DNA of 64,000 bases from Bradyrhizobium sp. SK17. Its GTDB lineage: Bacteria; Pseudomonadota; Alphaproteobacteria; Rhizobiales; Xanthobacteraceae. Position 1 is the first letter of the stretch; the number at the start of each line of letters is the position of its first letter. The stretch lies in assembly GCF_002831585.1 (NCBI RefSeq), contig NZ_CP025113.1, positions 2,294,001-2,358,000 on the forward strand. Reading direction: 5' to 3'. The notes below the pieces were generated by a model, which saw only the letters and a list, made by a program, of their open reading frames with translations, searched no databases and was not told the DNA's origin. A program made the translations under genes and the position numbers. Positions 53,520-61,637 of this stretch are shown here, piece after piece.

Positions 53520-53570
53520 GGGGTCAAAATTGGACGCCGATGAGGGGTCAAATTTGCAGGCCGATTGACA
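53520..53570. repeat. Right terminal repeats of the IS21 element
   Basis: Inverted counterpart of the left end: an internal repeat at 53520-53540 (GGGGTCAAAATTGGACGCCG), then AGGGGTCAAATTTGCAGGCC, CGATTGACA to the element edge at 53570. Beyond 53570 the flank is GTGGGATTAG. Confidence 0.85.
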
Positions 53571-53589
53571 GTGGGATTAGCTTAAGCGG

Positions 53590-53808
53590 GTGTCCATCAA
53601 ACCGGCAGCAGCTCAGACTGAAGTCTTCACAATCAAGAACTCAAAAACGGAAGAGGACGAGAACGTTCTTCCGGAGCAAATCGTACGGACCTCGGACGTG
53701 GTGTCTGTCGAGATGTATGTGCCAGATACAGGCGTTCTGGTCTTTTATCGGTTCAAGAGGATGCGGGGCTGTTGGTACCTCGATCTCATCTCCGATCGAT
53801 CAACATGA
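53590..53808 (+). CDS. Short ORF beside the IS21 right end, possible gene remnant
   Basis: A 72-residue reading frame starting GTG, 20 bases after the IS end, with a stop four codons upstream. The sequence looks real in its second half (VRTSDVVSVEMYVPDTGVLV, FYRFKRMRGCWYLDLISD), ending like the C-terminus of a small beta-rich domain. With no convincing ribosome-binding site, it may be the tail of a gene truncated by the IS21 insertion. No family is recognised. Confidence 0.45.
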   Translation: MSIKPAAAQTEVFTIKNSKTEEDENVLPEQIVRTSDVVSVEMYVPDTGVLVFYRFKRMRGCWYLDLISDRST

Positions 53809-53890
53809 GGTTGATTGAGGGCTTCCCCGGCCAAAAGCCATTTTGGGTGCGAGCCGCATCACTTCCGCTTGTGCCCCACACGAGACATTC

Positions 53891-54385
53891 TCATGATCGT
53901 CCATGCGGGGAGAAGATCGGTGCAGTAGCACGCCATGCGGCGCTCATACTCACATAGCTGAAATCTTTTGGGTCGACCTGTTCGACCCCCGGGATGATCG
54001 CCCATGGAATTGCGCTCTGGACGAACGTCTGAGCGATCGGAACGGCCCAACTCGCGTCATCGAGAGTTCCAGCTCGCAGTCCGGTGAAGTCAGGTCTGGC
54101 TGCGTCGTTGGATGTGAGGCCTGCGCGGCAATTACTGCACGCAGCATATCGAACTTCACGACCGCGAGCTGTGGTTCGGGAAAAGCTCTCTAAAGGGCCG
54201 GTAAGCGCTAATGCCGCCGTGGGAACTATCACGGTCAAGCTGTACGCTGAACCTGAAGCGGACTGGCAGTCATGGCAGTGACAGACATGGACCAGTATAG
54301 GCGCGCCATTCAAGCTGTAGCGAACTGCGCCGCAAAGGCATCCGCCAAGAAAGTGGGAGGTTGACCTCGGGTTTTTCCATGACAT
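53891..54385 (-). CDS. GFA (glutathione-dependent formaldehyde-activating)-family zinc protein
   Basis: A 164-residue protein of the GFA/CENP-V family, which has a beta-tent fold binding two zinc ions. Cysteine motifs in order: GGCLCGAVRYS, VHVCHCHDCQSASGSAYSL, and AACSNCRAGLTS. The name GFA reflects spontaneous glutathione-formaldehyde chemistry; true roles vary and are mostly unknown. It lies on the other strand from its neighbours in gene-poor DNA, and its codon use looks somewhat less GC-rich than the core genes. Confidence 0.87.
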   Translation of the reverse strand: MSWKNPRSTSHFLGGCLCGAVRYSLNGAPILVHVCHCHDCQSASGSAYSLTVIVPTAALALTGPLESFSRTTARGREVRYAACSNCRAGLTSNDAARPDFTGLRAGTLDDASWAVPIAQTFVQSAIPWAIIPGVEQVDPKDFSYVSMSAAWRATAPIFSPHGRS

Positions 54386-54465
54386 TCGTCCGCTTTGAAC
54401 ATGGCCCGGTTGAGCGTCATCATCATTGCTACTAAAAAATGGAAGTCAATCCTTTGTCATGTCGC

Positions 54466-54592
54466 CTGTTGGCCCCTTGCCGACCTTCCGGAGCCATCAC
54501 CGGGATGTCCGGAGTCGGGAATAAAGCGGACACGATGCGCCGAGAGCGGGATGTCGCTCTTTGACCCAAAGCGGAAATCAAGTCGGCCAGTT
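54466..54592 (-). repeat. Vestige of a dispersed Bradyrhizobium sequence
   Basis: On the minus strand it would encode FRFGSKSDIPLSAHRVRFIP, similar to spurious repeated ORFs (typical 'FGSKADIxxAxxHVRFTPxSD' strings) that I recall from many Bradyrhizobium genomes. Treated as non-coding debris. Confidence 0.45.
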
Positions 54593-54595
54593 AGG

Positions 54596-54925
54596 CTATG
54601 GCGTGGGAACGCAATTGTCCGCCTTGAGCAACTGCTCAAAGCCATCCTGCGAACATATGCGCCCTTCGTTACGGATGTAGAAGATGCGAGCCTGCATTTG
54701 CTTCGGGCAAAGAATTTCAAACTCAATCTCACGCTCGTCTACGTTCCTTATCTGCCCCTCCTGAAGAGTGCTTCCTCCGACGAACTCAGACTTCCAACTG
54801 GAAGTCGTGGTGTCAAATGTCACGATGACCTGACCGCCGCTTACATCGCAATGGATTTTGAGTTGTTCGCTCGCGACTGGCGTCAGGTTCAGCAGCAGCA
54901 ATGTAGGCAACGTAAACCGAAACAT
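54596..54925 (-). CDS. Small exported hypothetical protein
   Basis: A 109-residue protein with a signal peptide (MFRFTLPTLLLLNLTPVASE). The mature part is beta-like (LKIHCDVSGGQVIVTFDTTT, SSWKSEFVGGSTLQEGQIRN) with four cysteines (IHCD, ILCPK, RICSQ, DNCVP) that could form two disulfides. This suggests a small secreted periplasmic protein. No family is recognised. It sits in repeat-rich accessory DNA, and its 3' end abuts the dispersed-sequence vestige. Confidence 0.55.
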   Translation of the reverse strand: MFRFTLPTLLLLNLTPVASEQLKIHCDVSGGQVIVTFDTTTSSWKSEFVGGSTLQEGQIRNVDEREIEFEILCPKQMQARIFYIRNEGRICSQDGFEQLLKADNCVPTP

Positions 54926-55370
54926 TTGAGCCTCACGTACATCCGCTCAATCGCGGTTAGCAGCTTATAAAGCAGGTGCGATGAGGTCTGCTACCGGCCC
55001 CGAAGCTGACCTCTGGCGATGGTGGGCGATGATGGTGCGGGTCAGTTACCAGGCAGCTGTGATTAGAAATGTGTCTCCTCAAACCGAGGAAGACCTTCGC
55101 GACATGTGGCATGCAGTCAGGTGGAGGAAAGTGCCCTGAATGCTGTGACGTCCGCTTCGGCCCAACAGCCGAACTTCTTTGGTCGAGCACTCCATCTGGC
55201 CGCCTTCTGCGGCAAAGAAGCAGCTTCTCGACCTCCGGAAACAGCAGCATCGCTTCACGAAGGTCGAGGTGCTTACAAATAGGTCGTCCTGGCGTGACAG
55301 CTGCCTCATTATTGGCTAACATCTTCTGGTTGTCGTGCCTATCTGCATCACGAACGTGTTGGAATACTCC
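54926..55370. other. Repeat-debris intergenic region
   Basis: No supported gene. Several overlapping short frames (for example the minus-strand CSTKEVRLLGRSGRHSIQGT) again look like the dispersed Bradyrhizobium debris rather than genes. Confidence 0.45.
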
Positions 55371-55574
55371 ATGCTTCAGTTCTTCTGTTGGGCCACGCTC
55401 ACCGCCGTTCTACTGAGTTTGAAACCTGTGCTTGGTTCGCTTGAGGATATGCTTCGTCCGTTCGGATGGACGGGAACCGGTGCATTTGTGCTGATCTGCG
55501 CATCAGGACTGCTGATTTGCTATCTGGTTGCGGCCAGGATTGATCGAGCAAATGACCCGTTTCGACCGCACTGA
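55371..55574 (+). CDS. Small membrane protein
   Basis: About 67 residues with two hydrophobic segments (FFCWATLTAVLLSLKPVL and GAFVLICASGLLICYLVAA), joined by a loop (GSLEDMLRPFGWTGT), and a charged tail. Starts MLQFFCW; a longer form begins at 55335. The pattern is a small two-span membrane protein. No family is recognised. Confidence 0.45.
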   Translation: MLQFFCWATLTAVLLSLKPVLGSLEDMLRPFGWTGTGAFVLICASGLLICYLVAARIDRANDPFRPH

Positions 55575-55788
55575 ACGCAAAGCGCTGCTGACTTTTCGTT
55601 CTCTTCAGCGCGGCATGTTATTCGGGATTTGGTCGATCTAAGCCTTCATCCCGACGTTTCGGTGTGCCCTACTCGTGTCGGCGCGGGAAGGCTGCAACTC
55701 GGCGTATGTCGTCTCACCCCTGGCGTTGGGTGGGTGATTCCAGCAGCTCCGCAAAAGCCTCAGATTTTTCTCCGGGCAAGCAAGATCC

Positions 55789-56421
55789 TCACAGCGCCGG
55801 CGCGGGTGCCCGTTCACCGAGAGCCGAAGCGACAATGTCGGTAGGCAACTGATCGAGCGGCGTGGGGTTGATCGCGAGCCTCGCATAGACCGGCGGCAAC
55901 AAGTCGAAGATGTAGTGGATTCGCCATTCGCTGGACTCGTTGAATGCCGAGTGGTGCTGCTTGTTGTCGAACCACCAGAGCTCGCCCTCTTGCATGCGCA
56001 CTTGCTCGTCGCCGGCGCGCAGGACACTGCCGCACGAACTGCGGAGCACCAGATGGAACCGGTGTCGGATCAGATAGTAGGAGCCGGCGTCGATGTGGAC
56101 ACCGACTTCAGAGCGAGGCTTGAGCCGGACGATCGTGGCGCGGGACAGTTGGCACTTGAGCTGCGCAGCTACATGATTCATGAAGGCTATCGCGAAAGGG
56201 AAGCGTGTAGATATCCGCGTTGGGCCACTCTCCTGGTTCTCCTCGATGACGAGGTCCGGTCGCTTCACCGCGTTGCGCAGAAAAATGGTGTTTGTCTCGC
56301 GCTGAACTCTTATCTTGTCCTGCCGGGTAGTATTGGCAAGCCAAGCATCCTCTTGCCCGTCGATCTCGCCCAGCAGCGGCTTTACGTCTATGTCTTTGGT
56401 GATTAGCCGGAAGTACTTCAT
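55789..56421 (-). CDS. Aspartyl/asparaginyl beta-hydroxylase-like dioxygenase
   Basis: A 210-residue Fe(II)/2-oxoglutarate dioxygenase of the AspH family (double-stranded beta-helix). The metal triad is visible: H109 and D111 in EVGVHIDAGSYYLIRHRFHL, and the distal histidine in WFDNKQHHSAFNESSEWRI. Members hydroxylate Asp or Asn side chains in proteins or peptides. The stop and length are normal for the bacterial domain. It is divergent from the type I secretion locus that encodes an Asp/Asn-rich repeat protein, so a modification role is possible but unproven. A small-molecule substrate is the alternative. Confidence 0.87.
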   Translation of the reverse strand: MKYFRLITKDIDVKPLLGEIDGQEDAWLANTTRQDKIRVQRETNTIFLRNAVKRPDLVIEENQESGPTRISTRFPFAIAFMNHVAAQLKCQLSRATIVRLKPRSEVGVHIDAGSYYLIRHRFHLVLRSSCGSVLRAGDEQVRMQEGELWWFDNKQHHSAFNESSEWRIHYIFDLLPPVYARLAINPTPLDQLPTDIVASALGERAPAPAL

Positions 56422-57267
56422 TTCTCCTCCTGCCCGTGTCCGTGCTCAGGCAGTCTGATCGATACCGCAAATCATGTTTTAGAGCTCACCTGCGCAAGCC
56501 CACTCACGCTTACAGATTTTGTAAGAGTAGCCCGATAAACCCAAGCCGACGTTTGGTGATCCAATTCTCTGAACGTCAATCCTCGCATAGTCGATGCAAA
56601 CGATGGCACGCAAGTTCGAGGAGTTGCGCGAGGCCAGAGAGCCAAGCGCGTGATGCATGGGTTCGGTTTCGCCTTGAGGTTTTGGGATACCCACGATCGA
56701 TGACGTACCGTCTACGTCCGGTCGCGTGACTCTGCTGACGGTAACCGCGACCCAGCATCATCGAAAGTCATCATGGCGTCGGCAGTCGCGTGGCAATGCG
56801 GTGCAAGTGCAGACTGTCGGCTACTCGAGTGAAACGCTACAAAAGACGCGCTAGGGCGCAGCCGGCAGCTTCACGACGCGTATCAGCTGCTTCGTGTCAT
56901 CGCTGCGCGCAAAGTGGGCGCGATTTGAGACTCAATCGGCGTTTATTTTTGATGGAGCTAGGAGGAAAGGGCGGGTTGGTCATCGGCCATACAACCTATG
57001 CTTGATCTGCATGGCGATCACAGGTTTGTGATAATTGATGTGTCAATGTGCATATTGTCGCAGTTTTTTGTCTATGCCACTTTCCGGTCACAACTACTCC
57101 GGGCTGAATCCCTGACTGGCAACTTGATTGGAATCGTCGGCGCTTGCGCCGGGGAATTGCGTTGTCATGGCTTTAATTGGTGAGTTCATGATGTTCGATT
57201 TGATTGCCCCCGTGGAGGGGGTCCGATCCGCTGATTCAGCTCTCCTCGGCCATTTCGTCCCGGCGAT
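56422..57267. other. Gene-poor region upstream of the secretion locus
   Basis: No supported gene over about 850 bases. Short frames lack start signals or similarity to any family I know. The stretch near 57000-57150 is less GC-rich and could carry the promoter of the exporter gene. Confidence 0.4.
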
Positions 57268-59429
57268 GTGAAATCAAGCAAATCAAAAGCCGCGGAAATG
57301 CTGGAAAAGCCGAGGGAAATCGATACCGGGCTGCAGGCGCTGGCCGTCCTGTTGCGGTTTCACGGAATTCCCGTTGACACCAATCAGATCGAGCATCAAT
57401 TCGCCGGCGCGCCGATCCGCATCCCCGAGATGTTGCGTTGCGCCAGGACGCTCAAGCTGAGAGCCCGTTCTATCAACGCCGATTGGGCCTCGCTGCAAAA
57501 GGCGCAACTTCCGGCGATCACGGAAAGCCGCGACGGTGAGTTTCTGATCGTGGCGAAGGTCTCGGATTCCGAGGTGCTGGTCCACGTTCCGTCGATTGGG
57601 CGTCCGCAACTGACGACGCGGGCTCAGTTCGAGGCGCAGTGGACAGGCCGCCTGCTGCTGATGACCAAACGCGCCTCGCTCGGCGATTTGGCGCGGCGCT
57701 TCGACGTTTCCTGGTTCCTGCAGGCGATGCACAAGTACCGTCGGATGTTTACCGAGGTCCTGGTCGCTTCATTCTTCCTTCAGCTCCTTGCCTTGGTCAC
57801 TCCGCTGTTCTTTCAGGTCGTGACCGACAAGGTGTTGGTCCATCGCGGCTACAGCACTCTCGACGTTCTGGCCGTTGGCGTTGTTGCGATCTCGATATTC
57901 GAGGTCGTTCTCGGTGGGCTCAGGACCTACGTCTTCTCGCACACGACCAACCGGGTGGATGTCGAGCTCGGTGCCAGGCTGTTCCGGCATCTGTCGGCGT
58001 TACCGATCGGCTATTTCGAGGCTCGCAGGACCGGCGATTCGGTTGCGCGCGTCCGCGAGCTGGAAAACATCAGGAATTTCCTGACAAGCTCGGCTCTGAC
58101 GTTGCTCGTGGACCTGTTCTTCACCTTCGTCTTCCTGGCGGTGATGTTCTATTACTCCCCGATCCTGACCTGGGTGGTGATCGGATCGTTCCCCTTCTAC
58201 ATTGGGATATCTGCCGGCGTGACGCCGATATTCCGCCGGCGCTTGGAGGAAAAGTTCGAGCGCGGCGCTGAAAACCAGGCCTTTCTGGTTGAGTCGGTGA
58301 GTGGGATGCAGACGCTCAAGGCTATGGCCGTCGAACCGCAGATGCAGCGGCGCTGGGAAGAGCAGCTTTCCGGCTATGTCGCTGCGAGCTTCTCGGTACT
58401 GTCGCTCGGCAATTGGGCGAGCCAGGCCGTGCAGCTCATCAGCAAGGTCGTCACGGTCCTGACGCTCTATTTCGGTGCGCACCTCGTGATCGGCGGCGAT
58501 TTGACGGTGGGTGAGCTGATCGCGTTCAACATGTTGGCGGGGCGGGTTGCGCAACCCGTTCTTCGGCTTGCCCAGCTCTGGCAGGATTTTCATCAGGCCC
58601 GGATCTCGGTCGCCCGCTTGGGGACATTCTCAATACGACTCCGGAACCGGCCTATAATCCCACGCGGGCAGCTCTTCCACCGATCCGCGGCGACGTCGCC
58701 GTCGAGCACGTCGCCTTCCGCTACCGTTTGGATGGGCCGGAAGTCCTGCAGGACGTCTCGCTCAGGATTCCGGCAGGGCAAGTCGTGGGTATCGTCGGTT
58801 CGTCGGGGTCGGGAAAATCGACACTGACCAAGCTGATCCAGCGGCTCTACGTTCCTGAGCGTGGCCGCGTTCTGGTCGACGGTGTCGATCTGGCCGTCGT
58901 AGACGTGACTTGGCTGCGGCGTCAGGTCGGATCAGTGTTGCAGGAGAACGTGCTGTTCAACCGATCGATCCGCGACAACATTGCCCTTGCCGAGCCTGGA
59001 ATGCCGATGGAGCGGGTGATCGCGGCCGCGGAGCTCGCCGGTGCGCATGACTTCATCCTCGAACTGCCCCAGGGCTACGACACAATGGTCGGAGAGAGGG
59101 GAGCCAGCCTGTCTGGCGGTCAGCGGCAGCGGATCGCGATCGCGCGGGCGCTGGTCACCGATCCTCGGATCCTGATCTTCGATGAAGCGACCAGCGCGCT
59201 GGACTACGAAAGCGAGCGGATCGTGCAGGCAAACATGCGCCGGATTGCGGCCGGGCGCACGGTCCTGGTCATCGCGCACAGGCTTTCGGCGGTTCGCCAC
59301 GCCGACCGGATCATCACGATCGAGCGCGGCCGCATCGTCGAGGACGGCAGCCACGACGATCTGATCAGAACCAGCGGACGGTATGCCGCGCTGCACCGGC
59401 TCCAGGCGGGTCTCCATGAAGCCGTCTAA
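57268..59429 (+). pseudogene. Type I secretion ABC transporter (HlyB/LapB type), one-base frameshift
   Basis: Exporter of the type I secretion system. The N-terminal C39-like domain (DTGLQALAVLLRFHGIPVDT) lacks the catalytic cysteine of processing peptidases, so it is a docking domain as in HlyB. The permease has about six membrane segments (FFLQLLALVTPLFFQVVTDK), then in the second frame Walker [18 protein letters not shown], signature [15 protein letters not shown] and Walker [13 protein letters not shown]. The frame changes near 58620; adding one G to TTGGGGACATT restores [17 protein letters not shown] and a 720-residue protein. Start GTG (57268) or ATG (57298). Confidence 0.88.
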
Positions 59430-60869
59430 CGCAACGACAGCGGATAACGTGGTGCGCTTACGCCCACCGAGAGCCGTGGTCTCGTCAAGCACGCAGCGGG
59501 AGTTTCTGCCGGCCGCGCTTGAGATCATGGAGACGCCGGCTTCGCCTGTGGGGCGGGCGATCGGCCTGACGATCGTCCTGCTCATCGTATTTGCGGTCGT
59601 CTGGTCGGTCCTTAGCCGGATCGATATTGTCGCCACGGCATCGGGCAAGATCGTGCCGACTGGTCGCACCAAGCTGGTGCAGCCGCTCGACCCGGGCGTG
59701 GTCACGGCAATTCTCGTTCAGGACGGGGACACGGTCACCGCGGGCCAGGTGGTGGTCCGGCTCGACCCGGTCGTCGCTGTCGCCGAGCGTAACCATGTCG
59801 GGCACGATCTCATGGGGGCGCGGCTCGACGCTGCGCGTCTTTCGGCACTGAAGACCGCCTCTGAAGCTGGAGCCGCGCCGGTTCTCTCGCCCCCGAAGGA
59901 GCCTCGCCGGTGCAGATAGCTCGCGCCCGCTCCGAAATGATCGCTCAGTTCGATGCCCAACAGCACAAGGTGGCGTCAATCGACGAACAGATCGCGCAGA
60001 AGGTCGCCGAAGCGAATTCGAATGGGGCGAACATCGCCAAGCTGGAAGCGTCGCTGCCGATGCTCGAGGAGGAAGCCGACATCCGCAAGAAAGCGATGGC
60101 GATCGAGTTCGGCAACAAGATTGCTCATCTGGACGCGCAGATTCACCTGGCCGACCAGACCAACGAATTGATCGTTCAGAGGCATCACGCGGTCGAAATC
60201 ACGTCTGCCCGGCAGGTGCTCGAACGGCAGCGCCAGCAGACCGTTTCCGAATACGCGCAGAAAATCTTGAGCGATCTATCGGATGCCGAGCAGAAGTCGG
60301 CGGCGTTGAGCGAGGATTTCATCAAGGCGGGGCAGAAGCTGGACGAAACCACGTTGCGTGCGCCCGTCGATGGGGCCGTGCAACAGCTTGCCATCCATTC
60401 TATCGGCGGCGTCGTGACGGCGGCCCAGGTGCTCATGGTGATCGTGCCCGCCGACAGCCATCTCGAAGCGGAAGTGATGATCTCGAACCGGGACATCGGC
60501 TTTGTCAGCATTGGCCAAGAGGCGGAGGTCAAGATCGATACCTTCAACTTCACCCGATATGGTCTGCTGCACGGTAAAGTCGTCAGTCTCTCGCAGGATG
60601 CGATCGTGCGCGACAAGTCGCCCGACCGGTCGGCTTCGGCGAAACTGCCTGCAACCTTCGCCGATTCCAGCGAACCGCAGGGACAGGAGTTGGTATACTC
60701 TGCGCGTATCGCGCTCGACAGCACTCAATTGGATGTCGAGGGGCGCATGGTCAACGTTAGCCCGGGCATGGCGATCTCGGCAGAGATCAAGACCGGATCG
60801 CGCCGAGCGATAGAATTCTTGCTGTCGCCGTTGCTTCGCTACAAACAAGAGAGCATGCGAGAGCGCTGA
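59416..60869 (+). pseudogene. HlyD-type membrane-fusion adaptor, one-base frameshift
   Basis: Periplasmic adaptor of the type I secretion system. The N-terminus has a cytoplasmic tail and one membrane anchor (GLTIVLLIVFAVVWSVLSRI), then the lipoyl half (VATASGKIVPTGRTKLVQPL, VQDGDTVTAGQVVVRLDPV). After the break come a long coiled coil (EMIAQFDAQQHKVASIDEQI onward) and the second lipoyl/barrel part (LRAPVDGAVQQLAIHSIGGV, GFVSIGQEAEVKIDTFNFTR). Adding one C to TCGCCCCCGAAGG near 59893 gives a 484-residue protein. The start overlaps the end of the ABC gene by 14 bases; the two are coupled. Confidence 0.87.
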
Positions 60870-60885
60870 AAGAGGAGACGTTTCA

Positions 60886-60981
60886 ATGAGTACAGGAACG
60901 AAAGTGGATTCGTTGGATCAGGAGAATACGAGGCAGTTCCCGTTGGCGATACTAAGTCTATTTATTCTCTCGCCTTCGTGA
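60886..60981 (+). CDS. 31-codon ORF in the secretion locus
   Basis: A short ORF encoding MSTGTKVDSLDQENTRQFPL and a hydrophobic tail (AILSLFILSPS). It follows a good AAAGAGGAG site 16 bases after the HlyD stop, and its own stop overlaps the ribosome-binding region of the next gene. It may be a small membrane peptide, a leader peptide, or chance. No family is recognised. Confidence 0.4.
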   Translation: MSTGTKVDSLDQENTRQFPLAILSLFILSPS

Positions 60982-60990
60982 GGCTGGGCG

Positions 60991-61602
60991 ATGATGCCGC
61001 AATATCCGTCGTTGGGTAATGTTCCGATGTGGCGAAGGCCGATGTTGTACGGCATCGCATTCGCGCTCGTAACATTCGTCCCAGGATTCGTGTTGGGAAG
61101 CCTAAGGAATGCGGAAGTTCTCTTGCTACCTCGCTCGCTTGTTGAATTCTTGTTCCCTTACTCCATTCTACCGTTTGAATTTCGGGCGTTGCTGCTTCTA
61201 CCTCAGGAGAATAGCGGGTTAGTGCGGCTAGACATGCACAGATTTCAGCCAGACGTTTTTACTCAACAAATCTTTGTGGCAGCGTTCCTCTCGTTCTTTG
61301 CTGTGCTGCTAATCCTGACTTTTCAAGCACTCGCTGGTGCGCAGGATTCGAGATTTTTGCAGCAGAAGCCTTCCGCGATTCTTTGGATGTTAGTCGTATG
61401 CGAGGTGTTCCGTGAGCTCTCGGTAGTGGCCCTACTCCTTGGCCGAGGTGTCCTGAGCGCGAACTTGCCGACTGAGCAGGTCGTGCTGCCGTTCGTGTAC
61501 TTCATGGCGCCTCTTGGCCTGGCTCTTTTCACGAGCGTTGTGGGTCTCGCGCTCTGGCTGCTCCTTGCAACCATCTCTCGGCACGCGTTTCGACTTGGGT
61601 AG
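60991..61602 (+). CDS. Polytopic membrane protein of the secretion locus
   Basis: A 203-residue inner-membrane protein with about four hydrophobic segments (YGIAFALVTFVPGFVLGSL, IFVAAFLSFFAVLLILTFQA, ILWMLVVCEVFRELSVVALL, LALFTSVVGLALWLLLATI). Family not recognised. The ATG is doubled (MMPQYPSLG). Base composition and codon choice here are visibly less GC-rich than in the exporter genes. Its position between the HlyD adaptor and the giant repeat protein suggests a role with that protein, for example immunity, anchoring or assembly, but that is inference. Confidence 0.6.
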   Translation: MMPQYPSLGNVPMWRRPMLYGIAFALVTFVPGFVLGSLRNAEVLLLPRSLVEFLFPYSILPFEFRALLLLPQENSGLVRLDMHRFQPDVFTQQIFVAAFLSFFAVLLILTFQALAGAQDSRFLQQKPSAILWMLVVCEVFRELSVVALLLGRGVLSANLPTEQVVLPFVYFMAPLGLALFTSVVGLALWLLLATISRHAFRLG

Positions 61603-61637
61603 ATCTGACCTGGTTCTGGTTCTTATGGGAGGCTTAG

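Larger units (their letters stand above)
50105..53568 (+). pseudogene. istB: IS21 helper ATPase IstB, split by an insertion in the P-loop
   Basis: The 5' part (50105-50426) gives MERTQIFDLMGELKLYGMKA to FIAQQRNVVLVGGT. The 3' part (53023-53568) resumes [20 protein letters not shown], with Walker [13 protein letters not shown] and sensor [16 protein letters not shown]. Removing 2600 bp restores 864 bases (287 residues) in frame. The insertion falls in the codons of the Walker A motif [10 protein letters not shown], so the ATPase is inactive here. IstB is the AAA+ partner required for IS21 transposition, so this copy cannot move without help. Confidence 0.93.
48495..53570 (+). mobile_element. 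IS21-family insertion sequence, interrupted by a nested element
   Basis: Terminal inverted repeats at 48495 and 53570 bound istA and a split istB. Without the nested 2600 bp the element is 2476 bp, a normal size for the family. Internal sub-terminal repeats are present at both ends, as in IS21. No perfect target duplication is visible: GTGGG occurs on both sides but at different distances from the ends. Confidence 0.88.

Noticed and set aside
48480..53580. Target-site duplication of the IS21 element
   Set aside because: GTGGG is present on both flanks but is not adjacent to the terminal TGTCA/TGACA on both sides, so I do not claim it.
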